Notes under the pieces: generated by a model
The model's database searches: none
Told to the model about the DNA's origin: nothing
The model's input: the letters and a program-made list of their open reading frames with translations, nothing else
Translations under genes and position numbers: made by a program
Assembly (NCBI GenBank): GCA_011316305.1
Contig: SAUG01000177.1
Coordinates: 1 to 64,000 of the forward strand
DNA length: 64,000 bases
Origin: Rusavskia elegans
Lineage: Eukaryota > Ascomycota > Lecanoromycetes > Teloschistales > Teloschistaceae
Reading direction: 5' to 3'
Shown: piece after piece, positions 34,929 to 47,216 of the stretch
Numbering within the stretch: the stretch's first letter is position 1
How the letters are laid out: each line of letters begins with the position of its first letter

Positions 34929-36590
34929 CTTGCACTGAAGCAAAGTAGTATCAGAGGCAAAGTGTTATTTGATAGGCTCGACGATGCTACGGAGAGACTT
35001 CATTTATGTATAGTTCTTGTTGGGCTGCGCTTGAACCTCTACGGAGCTGCGTCTCCTACATGCAGCGCAGCGGCAGGGGAGAGAAAGCCCACGGTAACAC
35101 GACAAAGTCCCATGAAAGCCATGAAACGTCTGCTAACCTCAAGATCTTCTCCACTACTCGTGGCATTGTGTCCGTTGAGTCTCGCCTTCTGTCTTCAACG
35201 ACTACGGCATTGGTCCGCTCCTTGTTGCCGCTTCGATGCATGGGATCCTGGTAATTAGGTTAGTCAAGCCCCCGTTGATAGCCAGCGGGAAAGTACTGCT
35301 GACGATCCCTGTCCCCGACTTTAGCGGAAGTTCCAGCTGTTGCAGGGCCACCCCTCAGTCGGGCCACCCCTAGTCGAATAGTCTCGAATGCAAATCGCAG
35401 TCCGAGTTCTCATGTACACAATAGCCCTGCGTTCTTCTCAGCTGCTCAAAATGGCCACCAACTTGATGTCTATATCCTTGGACGACTGATCATTGTGAGC
35501 ACTAATTCGCATAAACACTATGACTTCGTGGGGCCGAGTATGCCAAACGTCTTAGCTCACGAGCATAAGTCTCCGACACCACGGCTTGGAGAATTCTCCT
35601 TAGAAAAGTGTCGGGACCTATCCCTGCTGAGACTTAGCAACTCACTAGAACAGATTCAAAGATCGGACCGTTCGATGGCGCACTTCAGCCCAAGTGCGGG
35701 CCTTTAGAAGGAAATCCAAGGCGAATTTGTCGATCAATGTTCTTGTAACCGTTTTCTAGGGGCAATTCAAGACGAAGCGAACCATGGCTCTAAACATCTC
35801 CGTGTCCTAGCGCCGTGTGGACCCAGATGGCTTGCCTCGAATGGCCCCTAACCGTATTCGTACGGGTCGACCAAAGTTGACATGAGACGAGCAATCATCC
35901 GATCTTCGTCCTCGAGCCGCTGAGCTCACATGGACGCAACATGAGATGATGAGGTCTTCGTCTCGGACTTCCGAACGTGCACTTTCACTGTTCGAATTTG
36001 AGGGCTCGAGAGCCCGTATCACGAGACCATGCCTGAATAGATACTAGTCCCTGCGACATTTGTGTTCATTCAGGGATGCAGGGATGCCACTCACTGGGCT
36101 GTCCGTCCCAACGACTTGGGTACCTTGTGATGGCGGACATTGCAAGCAAAGGTGTGAGTGCTTCAGTCTCGCCGTTCCGTCTACGATGCCCCCACTCGGG
36201 GTGTTTTGAGGTCTCTGCCGTCTTTATATTCTGGGATCCTACAATTTCTCTTTCTTCATTCCTGCGGACTCACTCTAGGACATCATAACTTTTGCCAATT
36301 GCTCTGCTGCCTGTTCCTATTCCAAATACTGTTGGCCCCAGCATGGCTATGATCTATCCTCCAAGCGGATACTCTCCAAGCGGAATTCCATCACCTAAGA
36401 GCTACGCCGGGCTTGTTTTGGCAATCCAAGGAGTAAAGACATCTTGGCCCTGCATTTACCCCCAGCTCTAACACTTTCATAGCTTCCACCTATCTGCAAA
36501 TCCAAGCATGGTTGGAGACTGGTCAAAGACCTCCTGCGAGAAATCCTAGCCAAGCATGGCATTCTGGATCCTCTCTACGGGAAGCCAGGA
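34929..36590. other. Gene-poor stretch
   Basis: No supported gene. A tandem pair of about 15 bases (GGCCACCCCTCAGTCG then GGCCACCCCTAGTCG) occurs at about 35345-35376. The last 80 bases may be a 5' extension of the next gene, since the frame stays open upstream of its ATG (KDLLREILAKHGILDPLYGK). Confidence 0.35.
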
Positions 36591-37309
36591 ATGGTCCACA
36601 TCAAATCTTCGTCATCAAGGCGGTCCGCTGTCAACTACCATGGAATGCCTTACGCAGAATGCAGAACTGAGATGGTTTGGGCTCATTGCAACATGAAGAC
36701 GCCGGAAGCAGCTATTTGTGCTTGGTGTATGTATTCACATGACGGCACCGGTACCGCTACAAGCTGACTTCAGATCTAGGGGAGATCGCAGGTCACACGT
36801 GGTGGGGCCACCATCTCTCGGCGGCAGTCTTCCCAAATTCACCTTGGGAAGTCGGCTGCGTGGTTGACAGTGCACTACCCGTCAACGGGAAGCCGCCGCG
36901 AGAATTGACGATCGAATTCCCGGTCAAACTTGAAGGAATCTTTCCACGCTCGAAAGCCAAAGCAGACGCCCTGTCTGTCAAAGACTCAGGGGAGGACCCT
37001 TCGCCTAAGAAACGGCCCATCCAGGCACAAGATCTGCCACCAGTACAGAGGCGCTGTACTTCCAGTATCCGCAATTTAGCTATCAGTTGCCCTCCTTTCG
37101 ACCGTATTTCAAACCAGCGTAGTCCTCCGCCGCCGTACACGAGCTCCGTGAAAGTTGAGAACGAGCGTCGTGGCCGAAGGACTCGGAGAGACCCAAAACG
37201 CACCGCACATGGACACACTTATATGCCCATCCCTAAGATTACCGTCGATGATCACGTAGAGGCGACTACCAACGAGTACCGCGGTCCGATCATTATCGAC
37301 GGAAGCTAG
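36591..37309 (+). CDS. Uncharacterised two-exon protein
   Basis: Exons 36591-36726 and 36774-37309, about 223 residues. The 47-nt intron has donor GTATGT, branch GCTGAC and acceptor CAG, and phase 1 joins both frames exactly, which is good evidence for a real gene. Exon 1 contains YAECRTEMVWAHCNMKTPEA. Exon 2 contains IAGHTWWGHHLSAAVFPNSP and LTIEFPVKLEGIF, then a basic Pro-rich region, and ends HVEATTNEYRGPIIIDGS. The true start may lie further upstream. No family recognised. Confidence 0.5.
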
Positions 37310-38634
37310 GTGGGATGTTTGGAAGAAGAACCACATCACCACGGCCTTTCGATTTGATTCCTTGACTTTTCATTGCGGTCCTTCACCAGTCAGGATCAGG
37401 GCCGCACAATTCATACGTTTTGCGAAAACTTTGGGCTTGGTGTTGCCTGCCGACGAGAGAAGTCATGTACGCCATAGCAATGAACTCAGGATCTTCAATA
37501 TGAGACTCTCACACTCGTCTTGTCGACATTCAATTGCAACGTAGGCCACAACAGCAGATAAGTTCCCACGAGATGAGCAGCATTCCATGTCACTATCACG
37601 ATTATTGCTCCGTGAGCAGCGGCTGCATAGTGACACCGAAGCAATCGTTAGAACGAGATCCCACATCGAAGTACCGACTGCTGGACTTCTCCCCCTGCGG
37701 CACCACGAGTCAGGGGCCGTGGCACTCTAGTCGTTCTGTCGACGTGCTGCCTGTGATCGACGGTGCTTCCGTGCGCTAAGATAGCGTGAACGCTTATGCA
37801 TGACATTCATGCCGATCTCCGCTGTCAATCCAACCTGCTTTGTTATCCGTGAAGCCTTGTGGATCAACAACCAGGAGCATCCATACTCCCTATCAATCAC
37901 ATGGCTGCCCGCAACGTTTCAATTCAGCTCCTTGCCATCGACGCTTGGCCCTCCGATGGGCGTTACAACGCCACCACGTCAGCCATCACCCTGAAGCACG
38001 GACTTTCAATCTTGAGCTGCAATAAAAGACCTGCCCGCCGTCGTCAACGGTTCCCCTTCCCGCTTGCTCTGAGATGGCGTCCGGGATTAGCAGTGATGGC
38101 TTGGGTGGAGGAAGGTAGGTTGAGACGAAGACGGCGGCCAGACCCACATCCCTCGCCGTTTACGGTGGGTCATTTGCAACGGCGTCGAAACGGTGGCTGC
38201 ATTTCAACCACGAGTTGGCTTGATAGTGGGTTCATTACAACGTCTTGGACTCTATGGATTGTCCGATAGGTCTATTACGAATGGCAGCTGAATCATGGGG
38301 TCTGTGAGGTCTCGTAGCGCCTGTGACGAGTCATGTCGGTTTGTCAGTAGTCTCATTGGTGGGTTTGCAAGACCATGTTCCGCGCCGCTCATACGTCGTT
38401 TCCGTCCCTACCCTACGACTCATCCGTTGAGCGTCGTAGCAAGCCTTACTGCTGGATATCCCTATGAAACTGGCATCATATTGACCGTTCCTTCAACTGT
38501 CAAGCCTCGAGGTTGCCCGAATTTCCGAGACTATCAGAGACTGGACCGACATTAGATGGAACCATTGTTCTCCAGTGCTCACCTCTACTTTTCACCTTCT
38601 TTTTGAAATATCTGAAGCCGTTGTGTTCAATACC
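37310..38634. other. Gene-free stretch with a dispersed repeat
   Basis: Overlapping short frames only. Holds the second copy of the repeat listed separately. The right end should contain the promoter of the gene at 38635. Confidence 0.4.
37624..37684. repeat. Degenerate dispersed repeat, copy B
   Basis: Matches 5528-5590 in the same orientation: GTGACA, AAGCAATCGTTAGAACGA, CATCGAAGTACCGACTGC. See copy A. Boundaries are approximate. Confidence 0.45.
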
Positions 38635-41260
38635 ATGTCTTCCCAACTCGATGTTACCAATCCCAGTGATCTCCTTAATCAGCGATTCCGTGATCACTTT
38701 TCAAAACAGGATAGCACCTTATACAATCTTCTGAACGCCCTAGAGAAGCCGGTAGGGGTCATGGCCTATAGTGCATGCTTCGGCTGACGCACGTTCGAAG
38801 CTTCTCCAGTTTCTCAAATCGCTGCTTACGTACACTGAGCGCGCCAATACTAGTGTCGAATCAGCTGGGAAGGGAACTCTGAACGCTCTTCCTCGCATTC
38901 TTACGGGAAATCCCCAAGTGGACCGTGCTCACATGGTACTCTCAACGAGAGCTCGGCAATTCCTTGACAAGTGCCTCGATCGCCCCAGCTACTTTTTCGA
39001 GCTGGATCAGCTACAACGTCCATTGGTGGAGAACGTGAATAGCCTGCTACAGCAGATGGACCTGGCCTTGGAACAACACGCGCAGGTAATATTCAAATTG
39101 CGATTCGCCCAGCTCGCCTGGTATAGGAGCTACAGGCAGTTTGCCATGGCCCGTGGATGGACCCTATGCGCATCCTTCGATAGATTCGGTGCCTTACTGC
39201 CTCGATTGGTTGCTGTGGGTTTCGAAGAATTCGTCCAGCGCATTAAGCCGGACGCAAATCAAACGACGAGGGATTGGATGCACCGTTTGACTCTGGCCGG
39301 CTTTCGCTATGATTACTTGACTCGAGACGAGCAGACGAACACTAAAAACTACCCTGACAGTAATGACGGCTATCTCTTTATACTTCCCTTATCGATTGGT
39401 CACCATATGTGAGTCCTTTCGTGCTCTACTCAGTTCTACAGACATTGACCGTAACTAGATGGGAACACGACTTAAAGGATGTCGAGCTCCAGCAAGTTCG
39501 AAGTTACCTTCATCGCCTTGGCTTGAAATGTATTACATTGTCTTTTCCCAGCTCCTTACACAACTTAGCTCAGAGCATTACTCATCATTACATGGCCGCG
39601 ATTCGGCCTTCAGGGAGGCCACCCGTACCTCAGTGCATTGCAAGACCTGCTGCAGAGGTAGCGGATACTACAACGGCGAATCCATTGCCATCGAACCTAT
39701 TCTCGCAGGCACCCAGGTCATCCTGGCCGGCAAACCAGCCGAGGCTCACGAACATGGATGCCACTTCAGCGACAGGGTCTCACCAGCAGCCACCGTCACA
39801 AGAACACACTCGTGAGGAAGCTACGATGTACGCTCAAGCATCTTCCTACATCGCAGGATTTGATCAGCGCCGTGACCTAATGACAACCAAGAGGCCTCAT
39901 TCTCCGGCACCAGTGCCTGCTCCAGCCTCTAGCGTAGGCTATCAACAAGTGGGTGGACCTCTTGCAATCGAGCCACCGCCAAATTCCCCCAGGGTTATGG
40001 CGAACCATATGAGCATCCGTTCCATACCTGGACAAGACCAACAAGCTGGCGTCAGTCATAATCAGCAACCACAAGCGTGGCAAAAGGCAGTCACTCACTA
40101 TTTTCCCACAACTCAGCAGCAGGCTCAGCTCGGGCCATCGGCTTTTGCAAATGGGCCCACGACATCGGTAGTTTCGCCGTCCCAGCCTTGCCCCTGGGCA
40201 GCAGGACAGTTGCCAGAAGGACAAAGACCATCCGAGGCGATCGTGTCTGAGAAGCAAGACACAAGCGGCTCTTTAACTAATGCAGGTCAGTATAGAAGAA
40301 TCCTTTCCCCTCCGATAAAGCAACAATAACTCGAAACCAGAGCCCCTGGCAGCGACCACTAAATCACAGGCCCAGGGACAAGCACTTCCACCTGGCCTTT
40401 ACCTGAATCCCAGAAATCCTCTCAATACTTACAGCCTTTCCAAAACTCAGAAGCCTACAGGCAGACGTCTGACGAAGCTCGAGAGATCAAAGCTCAGTCA
40501 GCAACAGCAGCAGTCAATATCTTACGAAACCGCTCACGGTCCTACAGTCTCGGAAAGGCAACAAACCGATTCGGCGGAGATTGCAGAGACATCATCGCCG
40601 TCGCTGAATAACATGGAGCAGCAGCGGCCGGGAACACTCCTACGTACATCTGGCGCACAGATTGCCCCTGTCATTCCTGCCAAAAGAATCGCGCAGATGA
40701 TGCCCAGGACTCATGGTTTACCTATGCCGCAAACACCACCTCAGTCGTTGGCAAGTTCTCAGCAGCGGAAAATCCAGGCCGACAGTGCCGCGTACATTAA
40801 TCAATGCTACGGTATTTCACCAACGCAAGGTCAAGACCAAGAACAGTCGCCTTCCCCAGATCCTGCAGATCAAGTCAACCCCTACTCAACCCCCAAGCCG
40901 ACCGTGCAAACCCCGGCACAACAGAACAGCGCGTCGGATACCCCTCTTGAACTTGAACCCATAGACAAGCCGATCGCTCAGATCAAAAACGAAGAACACA
41001 CTGCGTTTGCGTCCCCACTGTCCGAGACGGATGAGAGCGAGGTTGTGGAGAAGTCAATTTCTGGCATTACGAAGCATAGGCTTCCGGCAGGTGGTAGCCC
41101 GGAGGAGCCAATACATGTGATTGATGGTGATAGTAATGGTGATGGTGATGATGGGTCTGAGTATGAAGAAGGAGGGAGAGGAACGAAGAAGAGGAAGAAG
41201 CTGAGGAGACATATGAGCAGGAGGCGTGCAAAGGGGGTTGTCGCCGATACGAGGTTTTGA
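38635..41260 (+). CDS. Uncharacterised Gln/Pro-rich nuclear-type protein
   Basis: Four exons: 38635-38751, 38801-39408, 39459-40285 and 40341-41260, 823 residues. Phases 0, 2 and 1 all close, and introns of 49-55 nt have GT-AG ends. The N-terminal ~260 residues are folded-looking and helical (FRDHFSKQDSTLYNLLNALE, TRARQFLDKCLDRPSYFFEL, LRFAQLAWYRSYRQFAMARG, DWMHRLTLAGFRYDYLTRDE). The rest is low-complexity Gln/Pro/Ser. The C-terminus has an acidic run (IHVIDGDSNGDGDDGSEYEE) followed by a clear basic nuclear-localisation-like cluster (TKKRKKLRRHMSRRRAKG). This design suggests a chromatin or transcription factor, but no DNA-binding domain is recognisable. Confidence 0.7.
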
Positions 41261-43639
41261 GAGTTTGTTCTGATTTTCCTCTTTGCTTTGCTTGATTGAC
41301 TTTAGGTTGGATGTTGGTCTTATCAAGGATCTTATAGGCTTTTAGGCAGTCTTTCCGAAGCATTGGCACTTTGTTCTGGGTATTATATCAGGATTTGTTT
41401 CCCCATCAGTTCTGGCCTGGCCTAGGCGTGTGGTCGTCTTGCGAGGATTGATAGGTATCTTACTCAGCCTTGCTGGGTGATAGATCTGAGACTCTCTCAA
41501 ACCCACATCAGAACGGGGGCCCCACAATTGACTTGATTTTAGTGGGTATTTGAGGTCTGTTGGAGGTTCACAAGATCTTATATAGGGTACTTTGAGGAAT
41601 AAAAAATAATCTGGGATCGACAAGATGATGATATCGAGCATACAAGGGACCTCAGGGGCGTGCTAGACCGCATCAGGTAGCGTAGGGCTAGCCCTGTTCT
41701 TGGCATGCTTCACATCCTGCGAGCCTTCCTAGACACTTAGAATAGCACTGCTGTACGTTCGGTTGTTTTTGTCCTTCCTCACGCACATAGATCCAAGATT
41801 GACCCTTCAATCCGACTATCATATCCACCATCTCTGCCCACTCGCTTCATGACCAATATTCTACACACACGCAGGGCAAACATCGACAATGATACCCTTA
41901 TCTGTCCATTTCCCAGTCAGACGAGTCCGCATTCCCCTCCAAAACGTTATGCTAGTTAAGCAAATATCGAGCCGCCTTCAAGGCTGAAATGATCGATCAC
42001 AGATACTCCGAAAGACCTTGGAGCCGTTGGACTTGGGACCCCAGGATCAAATCTTGCGATCAACGGGCCGAACCTGGATATAAGGAAAATCAGAGGTGAT
42101 TTTTTTTGGATCCTTGTCTGACGCTATTTTCCTTTTTCCGTTATATTGTATTCGCTGGGACACTGTAGGTGTTATCGAAGAGAGAAACCCCGGCCAAAGG
42201 GTCCAAAGCTTCAAGCTGGGTCGATCATACATAATTCTAGTAGGAAGCTTTCTTCATCGCATGCCATTCAAAAAGTAAATAAACTAAAGCCTGATTATCC
42301 CTCTATACTAACCACCACGTTCCCTTGATCATATCAAGCCCGGCACCCCCTCCCCAACGCACCCCGTTGCCTTCAGTCGGGAAAGTCAACTTCGTATTAA
42401 TATTCGCACTTCTTGTGACGGTTGTTGTAGTAACGGTTTCATACGGAGAACGTGTTGCATCCCTTCCATTTGTGGCGCTGTCAGAAGTCGGATCGGCCGT
42501 TTGGCATTTTTTTCTTCGTTGTTGTGGTATTGATATAGAGAAGGATGGGAAGGTTGTTTGGAGGAGGGACTGTAGCGTGATGTTGAGGGTTGAAGGTGGA
42601 TGGGGGTGATAATGGTGACAAGATGTGTATCTCATATTTTGTGCTGCTTTTTTTTTTTTTTTTTTTTTTTTTTTTGGATTTGATGATGGATACGTTCGGG
42701 AGTTCGAAAGTACGGTGATATGACTGGCAGTGATTGGGTCAGGCGGGCAGAGGAGGGAGGGAGGGAAGCAAGCAAGCAAGCAGGCAGGGGATATTCGTAT
42801 TGTTCTGCGTGACGGAGTCTGTCATAATGTAGAGTCATCATTCCATTTCATGCTTGTACTCAGAGTCTTTTCGTGTCCGCAGTTGACGCTTGTTGGATCC
42901 TTGACAACAGGCATATCTGTACCATAAAATAACAATGCCGTCGAGCCACGATTCCACCTTCTCTTCGCCATCTCTGCGAGATCATCCCCGGGGTCATCAG
43001 GAGGCGTTGGCGGGATCTGGTAATCAACGTCAAGCGCAACAAGGGCCCTTGGATATAATAGTCGATTACCTCGATATACTTTTCGCTGTAAGGATTGTCG
43101 AGATCTTACAATGGAGCCATTTATTAGATCCTTTGGGGTTAGTGTGGGGGCGAGTGGGTGATGATACAAAGCGAGGGAGTTTTTTAACCCAGGGCCTGAC
43201 TCGGATGGGATGGGACGGGATGGGATGTCACGACTGGCGGGGGTGGATGTTTGGGGATGTATTGCGAAGGTTGTGTTGTTGTTTTGGTAAAGGGGGCTTG
43301 CCGAGGTGAGATAGGACGAGATAGGAGGTACGTAGATGCGAGGAGTAAAGAGTGTGAGCATCATATCGGCTCCGATTATTCAATGAATTTGTTCGTGAGA
43401 AAGGAGTTATTATCTCTCTCTGATAGATACACAACCCCTTCTCAACTCCTCCACCAGATAACAAGTATAATGGTGGTTATCATAACTATATACAATAGTA
43501 AAGACCCATCTGGGTCAACTTATTCAACCGGTCTAGGATATATCTCATAGCACCCCCGAAGAAGTGTAATTCCACTCTCCTTTTCCTGCCCCTCCGCTCC
43601 CCTCCTTCCCTCCCCTTCATTTTCAACAAAAAAGAAAAC
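41261..43639. other. 2.4-kb gene-free stretch, simple-sequence rich
   Basis: No supported gene. Contains a long T tract (listed), GGGA and AGCA microsatellites at about 42745-42785, and a GGGAT-type run near 43203-43230. Long overlapping frames here are shadows of this skewed composition. Confidence 0.45.
42648..42675. repeat. 28-bp poly-T tract
   Basis: An uninterrupted run of T on the plus strand. Could be a homopolymer microsatellite or the oligo-A tail of a retroposed sequence on the minus strand. I see no LINE or SINE body beside it. Confidence 0.8.
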
Positions 43640-44958
43640 CTACATCCCAACACTTCCCCCCCACCCGCCATACATGCCCACTCCCGCCCCAGCCGGAAAC
43701 GCACCAACGCCGCACAAACAACTACAACTACACTGTCCGTTCTCCATCGTGCCTGAACCGGCAATCATATTATTCCCTGCAGCGGCGGGCGCGGACAGGT
43801 TGGCTGGTTCTTGGGGTGGTGTTGCGGGAGCAGGATTCGCAGCGGGGGCGGGATTCGCTGCTGGCATTTCTGCTGCTGGCATTCCTGCTGCTGCGGGAGA
43901 TGACGATGATGGTGATGGTGAAGGCATGTAAGCAGGCGGTGGGGAGACGGAGGTGGTGTAGGGTGTTGCTGCTTCCGGGGGCGGCATGCTGCTAGTCCAT
44001 GTTTCAGCGGGCGGAGGCATTGAAATGGTTGAGTCGGCGGGTGGAGGTGTTGAGGTGGTTGAGTCGGCGGGAGCAACAGCAGCAGCACCACCGGGAGCGG
44101 TGTCGTTTTGCTGGATGGCCATTTGGGTGAATTTTTCGTGGGATTTGTCGGCGGTGGGGTTGATGCTGAATGTCATGCCTTTGCCGCAGTGGGAAGTGGG
44201 GGTTTTTTGTTTGCAATAGAACCCTGTTTATATTGATGGTGTTAGTGATCGGCATTTTTGAGGCACGGATCGGAAAGTGAAGGAAAGGAATAGAATAGAA
44301 TAAGCTTACAAACAGGCTTTTTGTCCGTGACCTGAAAGACGTAGGTTGGGGGCGGGCTGATCGTGTTATCGGGATTTGGTAGAAAGCCGGAGTCGATGCC
44401 GTCTTTCATCTTTTTGCAGGGTTCGGGGAAGGTGGATTGGGTTAAGGTGTGGTTCTTGGACATGAAGGTGAATTCGACCATGTCGCCTGGCATGGCGGTG
44501 AGGGTGTTTGGGCTGAAGATAAGGCCGGCGTCGCCGCCTACTATGACCTGTAGAGATGGTGTGAGCATCTACAAGTATCATGGATAGAGCAGGGTATTGT
44601 GGATGCTCACCTTGTGCATCATCCCCTTTTCCATTGGCGGCTGTGCGATCTGCTCGACAGGCGCGTTTCCACCTTTGCAGCTGGTGAGGACAGCGACAGA
44701 ATTGTCACCCGCCGCGCCATGGGAGCCTGACTTCATTTCCATGGCGTTGTTCTGGTTCATATCTGTGTCCTTCATATCGGCGCCATATTTGTCTCCTGAG
44801 TTCATGGCCGAGGCATTTGCCTGATTGGCTCCCTTGTTCATGTTTTCACTCGACATCTCAGCCGACATCTTGTTACCAGCCATCTTGTCGCCTCCTCCGT
44901 AATCGTATGTAGCAAGGGCGCCAGCAAAGCATGCGGCAAGAAGGAGCAGTCGAGTCAT
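43640..44958 (-). CDS. Secreted cupredoxin-like Ser/Pro-rich protein
   Basis: Three exons: 44958-44611, 44547-44310 and 44223-43640, 389 residues, phases 0 and 1. A signal peptide is clear (MTRLLLLAACFAGALA). A Met/Asn-rich stretch with many Met residues follows. The cupredoxin domain reads KVIVGGDAGLIFSPNTLTAM, PGDMVEFTFMSKNHTLTQS, FPEPCKKM, PPPTYVFQVTDKKPVWFYC and SHCGKGMTF; His (KNHT), Cys (WFYC), His (SHC) and Met (GKGM) are in the order of type-1 copper ligands. The C-terminal ~170 residues are Pro/Ala/Ser/Thr-rich, as in fungal extracellular serine-rich proteins, ending in a Gly-rich Cys cluster (QCSCSCLCG). No convincing GPI signal. By family such proteins are cell-surface or secreted, of uncertain function. 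Confidence 0.88.
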
Positions 44959-46000
44959 GATTAAAAATGAATAGAATTAGGCTGCTTGGGAATATGGTAT
45001 ATCGGAGATGTCCAGACCAGCTGCGTAAAAGTCTATCACAAAGACAAGGATCAGACTGCAAGAAGCGAAAGACGTTGAGGACCTGCTCGTGAAACGAATG
45101 AAAGATGTCAAGGAAAGGATGGGACGGACGAAATGGAAAGACAGAAGCTGCAGGTGCGCGTTGAAGAAACAACAAAGCATGGGATCTGGAAAGCTTTAAT
45201 GCAGCATGACAGGTCATCTGCATTCGGATCCAAGGCCCTAAGGAGATGGTTGAGACAGGAACAGTATCATCGTCGGCGTCAAATAGAGGCTCGATCCAGC
45301 TGGTAGAGGATTGGTGCAGTATGCGCCCACCCCTCGCATTGATGACCGCGTGCACTAATAATGGATGTCAGATATATTTCTGCATGTACTTTTTCGAAAG
45401 ACCAATCGATTGTCTTCGAATTCATGCATAAGTCAAGGTGGTGGGGTGGTTGAAGCGCCTTTCGTCTCATCTTGACTCCTGGCCCGTGTTTCAGGCAAAG
45501 CTTGGCAGAAATCCAGCCATTTTTACCGCCGAGGCAAAAAGTGCCACCACACCTCCAATCAAGTCATTTTCAGCATTGCTTGAAGCTTTCATCGCCTTCA
45601 TGAACCGGATTGTCAGGTTGGTCATGCTATTTCTAGGCACTTGTACATGCCTGGGCCTCAGTGGCAGTGCACAGGAATCTTCTGGCTGAAGGTCTTGTTG
45701 CAGATCAGTCTAAGGCATCGATAGGTATGAATTGCAGTGATATCCTACCTATCATTGCCGTCACCTCAACGAGTTGGGTGAATATCGAGGTCCGTGGTCT
45801 TCACGTAAAGTATTGCCGCAGCTGCGTACGACCATCTCCACCTGGGCAGCGATGTATTAGGAATTTCGGGGCAGTCCATGGAGGTCAGACTTCCGAGAAC
45901 GGATCCCTGCGACGCTGTCCATAGATATGCAATCGGGCGCTGTGTCTCTGCCGATGACGTGGCTCTCGAGAAGAAGTTGGGGTGGCCATTGACGGCGGTC
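44959..46000. other. Gene-free stretch
   Basis: The first 200-300 bases should be the promoter of the cupredoxin gene. Short frames elsewhere (45438-45689, 45661-45924) lack any family feature. The part near 46000 may hold the SMN 3' UTR. Confidence 0.4.
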
Positions 46001-46726
46001 TCAAGGTCTTGATTGCTTATTGCCACTCGGTCGAAGGGCTGCATCGTCTGATTGCTTGCGGCCTTCATACAGACCGGTATAGTATCCAGCGTAATACCAA
46101 GACATCATGAGGTTCTTAAGACCCTCGTCTTGCACTGCCGCACGGATAAGTAGGGCTTCTTCACCCGACACAAGAGGGTGTGCACTCTCACATCCATTCA
46201 CGAGCACACTGGGCGCAGCTGAAGCTTCTGGCACGCACCGAGGGCGATCCTCAACGGCTGGAGGGGGCGGAAAGTGTTCCTCGGCTGCGGGTATTTCGTC
46301 CTGATTCGGTCAACCTCAAAGCAAAGAAGACATGATGGTGGAAGCGGACCTTCACCCTTATTGTCTCGTGCATTGCGCCGTCGTCTATGGGCGAGTCGTC
46401 CTCAACTTCACCATCTTCGACCTCGCCATCTTCAGGCTCTTGGGTGTGTGGCACGCGGTCCACAAGTTCGGATGTCATGTTGCCCATATCTGCTTTCTCA
46501 TCCTTTGGCAAGTCTTCAGGATCCTTGGCTTCTCTTAGAACATCTTCAACTCTTTCTCCGCGGGCATGGATGCTATGATACAGCTAGCGAACGTCAGCCG
46601 GTGACCAATAACATCCAGGTCATGATTGCTTACCTGGTACTCTTGAAGAGCAAGATCCCATGAGTCCACCAGCGCACTATCATCCCAGATCTCCTCGTGC
46701 GAGAGATGCTTTCTCTTCTTACCCAT
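46001..46726 (-). CDS. smn1: Survival motor neuron (SMN) homologue
   Basis: Three exons: 46726-46634, 46583-46356 and 46300-46001, all phase 0, about 206 residues. The N-terminal Gemin2-binding segment is MGKKRKHLSHEEIWDDSALV followed by DSWDLALQEYQLYHSIHARG. The middle is acidic and Pro-rich (DGEVEDGEVEDD, EEHFPPPPAVEDRP). The C-terminal YG-box is LMMSWYYAGYYTGLYEG, the self-association motif. As in fission yeast there is no Tudor domain between them. By family SMN nucleates the complex that loads Sm proteins on snRNAs. The 16 residues after the YG-box (RKQSDDAALRP...) are unusual; an unseen last intron or a lineage extension are both possible. Confidence 0.9.
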
Positions 46727-47216
46727 TCTCAAGACCGTAAAAGCTGCCGCGATAGAGGTCTCCGGTCTCTCACGGTTTTTTGAAGTACGGGTAAAACTTG
46801 GGAGATATTTGTTCAGTACGGATACGTCATCGTCATGCCCAAAACTAAAATAGTGGCGCCAAGCCTCCTAGCGGCTGACAAAGACCGTGTTGTTATAAGA
46901 TCTGAGCTTATTAATACCAAGGATTCCTTCCAGGTAAATACTCTAACTTTTCGAGTTTTTCTCTGGGTTTTCTTTTTTCTTTTACGTCTGTTCATCTCTT
47001 TCTTCCTTTCTCTTTCTTTTTTGAGTTCTGCTGAAAAGGACGCTCAAAGCCGCTGTCATCCTCCGCCTCATGAATGTTCAGTCCTGTGGAGACAAAACTT
47101 GTAGCAAAGTAACGCAGAGAGTCGTTACAGCCTTCTCAGGCGTCTGTCCTCCTTGCGTCACAGACCATTAGCTAGTCGAATGCACTTCGTGCTTTGAAAA
47201 TAGTTGCTCGCTCAAA

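Noticed and set aside
42303..43364. Frames of 158 and 180 codons on the minus strand
   Set aside because: They run through a poly-A/poly-T tract and microsatellites and encode low-complexity sequence.
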